Of a stretch of 64,000 bases of DNA, positions 54,057-61,203 are shown piece by piece. The translations under genes and the position numbers were made by a program. The notes under the pieces are model-generated. The model searched no databases, was not told the origin of the DNA, and saw only the letters and a list, made by a program, of their open reading frames with translations. Every line of letters starts with the position of its first letter. Position 1 is the first letter of the stretch. This stretch comes from an uncultured Mollicutes bacterium (GTDB lineage: Bacteria; Bacillota_I; Bacilli_A; ML615J-28; CAG-313): the NCBI GenBank assembly GCA_900539265.1, contig UQBM01000001.1, positions 62,001-126,000 on the forward strand, read 5' to 3'.

Positions 54057-54714
54057 AGATTTAAAAGAAATCTTACCCTCTTTTTTAGTATCTGCTTATA
54101 CATTTGATTTACTTGAAAAAAATGATAAAGAAAACTTATCAAATGAGATTAGTGAGGCTTTAAATCAAATTGTTCAAGAATATCAAAAAAATTACTCTTT
54201 AGATATGGTCGTAAATATTAAGCGAATTAAACAAACAAGAGATGGATATAAAAAGTTAGGAAAAGATCCATCTCATACTAGAGCAGCTTGTGAGGCACTT
54301 TTAAGAAGAATAATTAAAGATGGCCATATTTATCGGCTTGGTAATGTTATTGACGTTGGAAATTTAATTTCTTTAATATTTTTAAAAAGTGTTTGTGTTG
54401 TTGATTTAGATCAAATTATAGGTGATATAAATATTAGAATAGGCACGAAAGAGGACTATTATTTTGGCATTAACCGTGGAAAAATTAATGTTGATCGTTT
54501 GCCACTTTATACCGATGATGTAGCACCTTTTGGCAATCCTACTAGTGATACTTTAAGAACTTCAATAACATCGAATACTAGAAGGGTTTTAATTATGCTA
54601 ATTCATTTTGATACAGATGATGTATTACAAGATGAAGATAGAATGGTTGATATTTTAAATAGATATTTAAAAATTAAAAATTTAAATAAAATTAATTATG
54701 AGGAGAAAAACTAA
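54037..54714 (+). CDS. B3/4 tRNA-binding-domain protein
   Basis: The 225-residue protein matches the B3/B4 editing-type domain of phenylalanyl-tRNA synthetase beta chain as a stand-alone protein: RDGYKKLGKDPSHTRAACEA, NVIDVGNLISLIFLKSVCVV, GKINVDRLPLYTDDVAPFGN and the ending TSNTRRVLIML. Free-standing B3/4 proteins are thought to hydrolyse mischarged aminoacyl-tRNA or act on related substrates, though many lack a tested function. The start is taken at MRLTISKDLK (54037) within the end of the coiled-coil gene. It lies 1 nt upstream of the glutaminyl-tRNA synthetase gene, which makes a tRNA-quality role plausible. Confidence 0.8.
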   Translation: MRLTISKDLKEILPSFLVSAYTFDLLEKNDKENLSNEISEALNQIVQEYQKNYSLDMVVNIKRIKQTRDGYKKLGKDPSHTRAACEALLRRIIKDGHIYRLGNVIDVGNLISLIFLKSVCVVDLDQIIGDINIRIGTKEDYYFGINRGKINVDRLPLYTDDVAPFGNPTSDTLRTSITSNTRRVLIMLIHFDTDDVLQDEDRMVDILNRYLKIKNLNKINYEEKN

Positions 54715-54715
54715 T

Positions 54716-56359
54716 ATGATGAACGATAGTTCAAATTTTATTAAGACAATTATGAAAAATGAATTAGAAATGGGAATTGTAGACCACATTCTAACTCGTT
54801 TTCCTCCCGAACCTAATGCTTATTTGCATATAGGGCATGCAAGAGCAATTATTATGAATTTTGAACTGGCCAAATGCTTTGGTGGTGCAACTAATCTTCG
54901 CTTTGATGATACTAATCCTTCAAAAGAAGATACAGAATATGTTGATGCAATTAAAAAGGATATTGAGTGGCTTGGTTATATTCCCAAAACAATCAATTAT
55001 GGATCTAGTTATTTTGATGCAACATATGAAAAAGCAGTTCTTTTAATTAAAAAGAATCTAGCATATGTTGATGATTTAGATCAAGAAACATTGTCAAAAT
55101 ATCGTGGTTCTATCAATGAACCTGGTATTCCTTCTCCTTATAGAAATAGAACAATAGAAGAAAATTTAAAACTTTTTGAAGAAATGAAAAATGGTAAATA
55201 CGCTAACGGAGAAAAAACATTACGAGCCAAAATTGATATGGCTAGTCCTAACATTAATTTAAGGGATCCCGTTATCTATCGAATAATGCATGTGTATCAT
55301 CATCAAACCAAAGATAAGTGGTGCATTTATCCAATGTATGATTTTGCTCATCCTTTGCAAGATGCCTTTGAGGGAATTACGCATTCGCTTTGTAGTATTG
55401 AATTTGAAGATCACCGACCACTTTATGATTGGGTTATTAATCATTGCGATGTTGTGGCAAAACCTCGTCAAATAGAGTGGGGACGCCTTGGCATCACTAA
55501 TATGATTATGAGTAAACGATATTTGAAACAATTAGTTGATGAAAAATACGTTTCAGGGTATGATGATCCAAGAATGCCAACTCTTGTTGGTCTTAGAAGA
55601 AGAGGTTTCACACCCAATGCTATTAAAAATTTTATTTTATCAACAGGTTTATCTAAAATTAATTCAACTGTGGATTATGGAATGCTTGAACATTTTTTAA
55701 GAGAAGATTTAAAATTAACAACAATAAGGCCAATGGCAATTATTAATCCGCTCAAAGTTATCATTACAAATTATCCAAGTGATGAAATTGAATATGTTGA
55801 GGCAGTTAATAATATGGAAAATGAGAGTCTTGGAACTCATAAGATGGCTTTTGGTAAAGTGCTTTATATTGAAAAAGAAGATTTTTGTGAGATTAAGCCT
55901 AATAAACATTGGAAACGTCTTGCAAAAGATGTTGAAGTAAGATTAATGCATGCTTATTTTATTAAATGCAATGAGGTTATTAAGGATGAAAATGGTAATA
56001 TTTTAGAAATTCATTGCACTTATGATCCAAAAACTAAATCTGGAACGGGATTTAATGAAAGAAAACCTAATGGTACAATTCATTATGTTGAAGCTAGTAC
56101 TGCTCTAAAAGCAACTTTCAATATTTTTGAACCACTTATTATTGATGAAAAAGTTTCTACTGATAATTTTAAAGAACGTTTAAATAAAGATTCATGGCAA
56201 GTATTTGAAGGGTTTGTTGAAGCTGTACTTAAAGATAGTAAACCAATGGATAAATATCAATTTATTCGTAATGGTTACTATACAACTGATTATACATCCA
56301 AAGGAGATAAGTTGGTTTTCAACCGTATTGTGGGGTTAAAATCATCTTTTACAGCATAA
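54716..56359 (+). CDS. glnS: Glutaminyl-tRNA synthetase
   Basis: The 547-residue class-I synthetase has TRFPPEPNAYLHIGHARAII (HIGH motif), LRFDDTNPSKEDTEYVDAIK, YDFAHPLQDAFEGITHSLCS, EFEDHRPLYDW and IMSKRYL (the KMSKS equivalent), then the C-terminal anticodon-binding beta-barrels. The LRFDDTNP and NAYLHIGHA forms are GlnRS-type, not bacterial GluRS. It charges tRNA-Gln directly; most Firmicutes use GluRS plus GatCAB, so this gene suggests acquisition by transfer. GAGGAG lies 10 nt before ATG 54716; ATG 54719 is an alternative. Confidence 0.93.
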   Translation: MMNDSSNFIKTIMKNELEMGIVDHILTRFPPEPNAYLHIGHARAIIMNFELAKCFGGATNLRFDDTNPSKEDTEYVDAIKKDIEWLGYIPKTINYGSSYFDATYEKAVLLIKKNLAYVDDLDQETLSKYRGSINEPGIPSPYRNRTIEENLKLFEEMKNGKYANGEKTLRAKIDMASPNINLRDPVIYRIMHVYHHQTKDKWCIYPMYDFAHPLQDAFEGITHSLCSIEFEDHRPLYDWVINHCDVVAKPRQIEWGRLGITNMIMSKRYLKQLVDEKYVSGYDDPRMPTLVGLRRRGFTPNAIKNFILSTGLSKINSTVDYGMLEHFLREDLKLTTIRPMAIINPLKVIITNYPSDEIEYVEAVNNMENESLGTHKMAFGKVLYIEKEDFCEIKPNKHWKRLAKDVEVRLMHAYFIKCNEVIKDENGNILEIHCTYDPKTKSGTGFNERKPNGTIHYVEASTALKATFNIFEPLIIDEKVSTDNFKERLNKDSWQVFEGFVEAVLKDSKPMDKYQFIRNGYYTTDYTSKGDKLVFNRIVGLKSSFTA

Positions 56360-56360
56360 T

Positions 56361-58454
56361 ATGGAAAATAGTGATTATTTGAAAAATTTAAATGAGAATC
56401 AACTTGAAGCTGTAAAAACAATTAATGGTCCTGTTATGGTGTTTGCAGGAGCGGGAACTGGTAAAACTAGAACCCTCATTTCTAGAATTGTATATATGAT
56501 AAAAGAATGTAATATTCAGCCCTATAATATCTTAGCAATCACTTTTACTAAAAAAGCTACTAATGAAATGCGAGAACGTCTAGAAAAGCAAATTGATGAT
56601 AATGCTAAGTTTGTACACATTTCGACTATTCATTCTTTATGTGCAAATATTTTAAGAAGGAATGCAACATATTTAGATTATGGGCGAAATTTTGAAGTTA
56701 TCGATGAAGAAGATCAAGTAAAAATCTTAAATGAAATATATAAAAAATCAGAAATTAACCGACGTGTTTTATCACCTAAGGTGGCAATTAAAGCCATTGG
56801 TGATTTTAAAAATAAATCATGTTTAGAATTAGTTGGCCTTTTAAAAACTGTTTATAATGAATATCAAACGTTTTTGAAGGAAAATAATATGATGGATTTT
56901 GAAGATTTACTTGTTTTAACTTATAAACTTTTTAAAGAAAATCCTAATATCTTAGAATATTATCAAAATGAATTTAAATATATTTTAGTTGATGAATTAC
57001 AAGATACCAATGTTGTTCAGTATGATATTATTAATTTGTTGTGTCAAAAATATGAAAATATTTTTGCTGTAGGTGATGATGATCAAAGCATATATTCTTT
57101 TAGAGGTGCTAAAATTGAAAATATGATGAAGTTTAAAGAAGATCATCCTAATGCTAAAATAATTAAATTAGTAGAAAATTATCGATCAACTAATATGATT
57201 TTAAAAGGTTCAAATGCAGTTATTAAAAATAATAAAATTAGAGAACCAAAAGAATTATTTAGTAAGAAGATTGGTTCTAAAAGTGATGTAACAATTCAAG
57301 AAGCTTACTATTATGAAGATGAAGTTAGATATATAACCAATGAGATTATGACTCTTGTGAATCATAATGGCTATGCGTATAGTGATATTGCTGTAATATA
57401 TCGTAATGGAGCATTATCTCGTAATTTTGAAATTGCGTTTATTCAAGAAAAAATACCCTATAACATTTATGGTAGTTTTGCCTTTTTGAAACGTAAAGAA
57501 GTAAAAGATATGATTAGTTATTTACGTTTTATTGCAGATCCGTCTAAAATTGTTCACTTTAAAAGAATTATAAATGTTCCTAGTCGTGGTGTTGGTGAAA
57601 AAACGATTGAAAAGTTGCAAGAATATATGAAAGAATATGATTGTGATATTCTTTCATCAATTGATATTTTTAAAAAAAATAATACAACTTCTAAAACGGA
57701 AGCTTTAATTGATTTTAAAAATATGATTGAAAATTTAGCAAAAGTTTTAAATGAGATGTCGATGCCAGAATTTTTTGATTATATGCTTGAAAAAACTGGT
57801 TATATGGAGATGTTAAAAGCGGAAGCAGAAGCAGATGAAATTAATCGAATTGATAATGTAAAAGAGTTTAAATCTATTTTATATCAAATTGAATATAATA
57901 ATTTAGATCAAGATTTGACTCAAGCAGAAGAGATTGAAATTGGTTTAGACGAACTTTTACTTGATACATCAATGATTGATGATCATACAACAAATGGTGT
58001 AGTTTTATCAACTATTCATTCAGTCAAGGGATTGGAATTTAAAGCCGTATTTGTTGTTGGTTTAGAAGAAGGAATTTTTCCTGCTATTAGAGAAGAAGTT
58101 GATATGGAAGAAGAAAGAAGAGTTGCCTATGTTGCCTTTACTAGAGCAAAAGAAAAACTTTATATTACTTGTTCGGCAAGAAGATTAATATATGGTAGAC
58201 TCGTTAGAAATCCTAAATCAAGATTTTTAATTGAATATTTGAATGCGGAAGACATTAAAAAAGCAGTTGAGGAGAAAAAAATAAAAGAAATTTTACCAGG
58301 TGAAATTGAAGTAGGTTCAAGAATAAACCATAAATTTTTTGGCAATGGTCTTGTAATTGCTAAAGATGATTATTATGTTCAAATTTTATTTGATAAAGAT
58401 CAGTCAATTAAAAAAATTTCTAAGGGTCATCCAACCCTTACAAAGATTGCTTAA
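56361..58454 (+). CDS. pcrA: UvrD/PcrA-type DNA helicase
   Basis: The 697-residue superfamily-1A helicase has the Q-motif (LNENQLEAV), Walker A AGAGTGKTRTL, ITFTKKATNEMRERL (Ia), VDELQDTN (II), GDDDQSIYSFRGA (III), NYRSTNMIL (IV), STIHSVKGLEF (V) and VAFTRAKEKLYIT (VI), then a tudor-like C-terminus (INHKFFGNGLVI). It unwinds DNA 3' to 5' in excision repair and plasmid replication. ATG follows the glnS stop after 1 nt without a visible Shine-Dalgarno, so translation is probably coupled. The pcrA then ligA order is classic for Firmicutes, though here a hydrolase gene is inserted. Confidence 0.95.
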   Translation: MENSDYLKNLNENQLEAVKTINGPVMVFAGAGTGKTRTLISRIVYMIKECNIQPYNILAITFTKKATNEMRERLEKQIDDNAKFVHISTIHSLCANILRRNATYLDYGRNFEVIDEEDQVKILNEIYKKSEINRRVLSPKVAIKAIGDFKNKSCLELVGLLKTVYNEYQTFLKENNMMDFEDLLVLTYKLFKENPNILEYYQNEFKYILVDELQDTNVVQYDIINLLCQKYENIFAVGDDDQSIYSFRGAKIENMMKFKEDHPNAKIIKLVENYRSTNMILKGSNAVIKNNKIREPKELFSKKIGSKSDVTIQEAYYYEDEVRYITNEIMTLVNHNGYAYSDIAVIYRNGALSRNFEIAFIQEKIPYNIYGSFAFLKRKEVKDMISYLRFIADPSKIVHFKRIINVPSRGVGEKTIEKLQEYMKEYDCDILSSIDIFKKNNTTSKTEALIDFKNMIENLAKVLNEMSMPEFFDYMLEKTGYMEMLKAEAEADEINRIDNVKEFKSILYQIEYNNLDQDLTQAEEIEIGLDELLLDTSMIDDHTTNGVVLSTIHSVKGLEFKAVFVVGLEEGIFPAIREEVDMEEERRVAYVAFTRAKEKLYITCSARRLIYGRLVRNPKSRFLIEYLNAEDIKKAVEEKKIKEILPGEIEVGSRINHKFFGNGLVIAKDDYYVQILFDKDQSIKKISKGHPTLTKIA

Positions 58455-59171
58455 ATGAAAAAAATTGTTATTTTAATCCATGGTTATTTAACAGATTATA
58501 ATGATTTTAATCACTTACCTAATAAACTTACAAAATTGTATGATTATGTTGTATTAATTAGTTTACCAGGACATGGTAAATATCATGATATGAAAAAATT
58601 TAAAGTAAATGATACAATACAATTAATAGAAGATGAAGTAGAGTTTTATAGTAAAATTGGTTATGTTGATTTAATTGGTTATTCGTTGGGTGGTGCATTG
58701 GTTAGATACTTATGCGTAAAATATAAAACGATTAAAAAAGCTGTGTTGATTAGTCCTGCAACTTACTATTTTAGTCCATTATTTGGTATTGAAAGAATGA
58801 AATATCTATTTAGTGCTAAAACTAAAGATGAAAGAAAAAAGAATCACCAAGAATTAAGAAATAATGACAAAATGGCCTATTATGTTGTAAGAAGACATAC
58901 CTTTAAAAGGTTTAAATTAGATAATGGAATAACATTTTGTAAACTTATTAAAAAGATTAATAAAATAAAAGGGTTTAACCCAACTTCAACTTTAATTATT
59001 TGGGGTAAACTTGATGAGCTTGTTCCTAAATCATCGGTTAATTTTTGTTATCAAAATTGTATAAATAATAAGAAAGCTTTAGTAATGATTGATGGAGTAG
59101 GACACGTTATGCTAAGAAGTAATAAAGAAAAAATTATAATTGATAAAATCATGGAATTTTTAAATGAATAA
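58455..59171 (+). CDS. Alpha/beta hydrolase
   Basis: The 238-residue protein has an oxyanion-loop start VILIHGYLTDYNDFNHLP, nucleophile elbow IGYSLGGALV (Ser), acid region LIIWGKLDELVP (Asp) and DGVGHVML (His), a complete Ser-Asp-His triad. It resembles monoacylglycerol lipase or carboxylesterase-type serine hydrolases; the substrate is unknown. Its ATG is contiguous with the pcrA stop (TAAATG) and its end overlaps the frame leading into ligA. The insertion between pcrA and ligA is unusual. Confidence 0.8.
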   Translation: MKKIVILIHGYLTDYNDFNHLPNKLTKLYDYVVLISLPGHGKYHDMKKFKVNDTIQLIEDEVEFYSKIGYVDLIGYSLGGALVRYLCVKYKTIKKAVLISPATYYFSPLFGIERMKYLFSAKTKDERKKNHQELRNNDKMAYYVVRRHTFKRFKLDNGITFCKLIKKINKIKGFNPTSTLIIWGKLDELVPKSSVNFCYQNCINNKKALVMIDGVGHVMLRSNKEKIIIDKIMEFLNE

Positions 59172-59184
59172 AAAGGTGAAAATT

Positions 59185-61176
59185 ATGACTGAACAAGATA
59201 TTCAAAATCGAATAAATGAACTTGTAGATTTACTTAATAAATATAATTATGAATATTATATTTTAGATAATCCTTCGATTGAAGATGCTGAATATGATAA
59301 TTTAATTATGGAATTGGAATCTTTAGAAAAACGATATCCTCAATATATTAGAAAAGATAGTCCCACTAAAAAAGTTGGGGCTTTCTTAAGGACTGATTTA
59401 GATACAATTATTCATCAAAATCAAATGATGTCATTAGGAGATGTTTTTAATAGTAGTGAATTAAGAGATTTTGATGAAAAAATAAAAAAGGCTGTCAATC
59501 ATTATAGTTATGTTATTGAATTAAAAATTGATGGAATTGCCTCATCTGCTCATTATGAGAAAGGGTTATTTACACTTGGTGCTACAAGAGGAAATGGGAT
59601 AATAGGTGAAAATATCACAAAAAATATGTTAATGATTAAAAGTTTACCTAAAATTTTGACAAAACCTCTTGATATTGAAGTACGCGGTGAAGTTTATATG
59701 CGAAAATCAGTTTTGGAAAATGTGAATAAAAAAAGACAAAAAGATGGTTTAAGTTTATTTGCAAATCCAAGAAATGCAGCAGGGGGTAGTTTAAGACAAT
59801 TAGATGAAAAAATTACGAAAGAAAGACAGTTAGATCAATTTTCGTATACAATTGTTCATCCTGAAAAATATGGAATAACTACCCAAATAGATGCACTTAG
59901 TTATTTAGAAGAATTAGGATTTAGTGTTAATCCCTATCATAAGCATTGTAAAGATATAGATGAGGTAATAAGTGTAATTGATGAATATGATAAGTTGCGT
60001 AAAACTTTAGATTATGCTACGGATGGTATTGTTATTAAAGTAAATGAATTTGAGTTATATGATGACATTGGGTATACTGTTAAAGTTCCTAAATGGGCGA
60101 TTGCTTATAAATTTCCAGCTGAGATAGTAACAACAAAATTAAAAGATATTATTTTTACTGTGGGTCGAACTGGAAAAATTATTCCTAATGCTGTATTAGA
60201 TCCCGTTTATATTGCAGGAACAGTTGTATCAAGAGCTACACTTAATAATGAAGATTTTATTATTTCTAGAGATATTCGTATTGGCGATTATGTAAGAGTT
60301 AGAAAAGCAGGCGAAATTATTCCTGAAGTAGTTGATGTAGATATGTCTAGAAGAACAATGCATTTAAAACCTTTTGAAATGTTAAAATATTGCCCTAAAT
60401 GTGGTAGTCCTATTGTTAAAGATGGTAGTGAAGTTTTATATTTTTGCAAAAATCCAGAATGTGGCGGAAGAATTTTAGAAGGGATTATTCATTTTGCCTC
60501 ACGTGCTGCGATGGATATTGAAGGTCTTGGCGAAAAACAAATTGAGCAATTATATTCGATGGGATATTTGACAGATGCTACTGATATTTATTTACTGAAA
60601 AATTATGAAAAAGATTTACTTGCTTTAGAACGATTTGGTCAAAAAAAAGTTGATAATTTGTTAGAGGCTATTGAAAAGTCAAAACAAAATTCACTTGATA
60701 AATTTATTTTTGGTCTTGGTATTCGTTTTATTGGAGCAAAGGCCGCAAAAACTTTAGCTAAAAGATACAAGTCGATTACAGAAGTTAAAAATGCAACATA
60801 TGAAGAATTGGTAATGCTTGATGATATTGGTGAAGTAATGGCTAAAAGTATTGTCACATACTTTCAAAATGATAAACATATAGAATTAATTAATAAATTT
60901 ATTTCATATGGTTTAAATCCTATTAGTAGTTTAGATAACACATCATTAATTTTTAATGGTTTAACGTTTGTTCTCACGGGAACCTTGCCTACAATGTCAA
61001 GAGAAGAAGCTACAAATCTAATTGAAGAATATGGTGGTAAAACCTCAAGCAGTGTCAGTAAAAATACATCATATGTATTAGCTGGTGAGGCCGCTGGAAG
61101 TAAGCTTGTCAAGGCACAAAATTTAGGAATTAAAATAATAAATGAAGATGAATTTAAACAAATGTTAAAAAAATAA
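59185..61176 (+). CDS. ligA: NAD-dependent DNA ligase
   Basis: The 663-residue LigA has an N-terminal Ia domain (YYILDNPSIEDAEYDNLIME), adenylation site ELKIDGIASSAHY (catalytic Lys), GEVYMRKSVLENVN, NPRNAAGGSLRQLD, an OB fold, a zinc finger (CPKCGSPI ... CKNPECGG), HhH repeats and a BRCT domain (GLTFVLTGTLPTMSREEA). It seals nicks in replication and repair using NAD+. AAAGGTGAAAATT supports ATG 59185 rather than the upstream ATG inside the hydrolase gene. Confidence 0.96.
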   Translation: MTEQDIQNRINELVDLLNKYNYEYYILDNPSIEDAEYDNLIMELESLEKRYPQYIRKDSPTKKVGAFLRTDLDTIIHQNQMMSLGDVFNSSELRDFDEKIKKAVNHYSYVIELKIDGIASSAHYEKGLFTLGATRGNGIIGENITKNMLMIKSLPKILTKPLDIEVRGEVYMRKSVLENVNKKRQKDGLSLFANPRNAAGGSLRQLDEKITKERQLDQFSYTIVHPEKYGITTQIDALSYLEELGFSVNPYHKHCKDIDEVISVIDEYDKLRKTLDYATDGIVIKVNEFELYDDIGYTVKVPKWAIAYKFPAEIVTTKLKDIIFTVGRTGKIIPNAVLDPVYIAGTVVSRATLNNEDFIISRDIRIGDYVRVRKAGEIIPEVVDVDMSRRTMHLKPFEMLKYCPKCGSPIVKDGSEVLYFCKNPECGGRILEGIIHFASRAAMDIEGLGEKQIEQLYSMGYLTDATDIYLLKNYEKDLLALERFGQKKVDNLLEAIEKSKQNSLDKFIFGLGIRFIGAKAAKTLAKRYKSITEVKNATYEELVMLDDIGEVMAKSIVTYFQNDKHIELINKFISYGLNPISSLDNTSLIFNGLTFVLTGTLPTMSREEATNLIEEYGGKTSSSVSKNTSYVLAGEAAGSKLVKAQNLGIKIINEDEFKQMLKK

Positions 61177-61203
61177 AAATGATAGCATTTAGAAAGGATA
61201 GAT

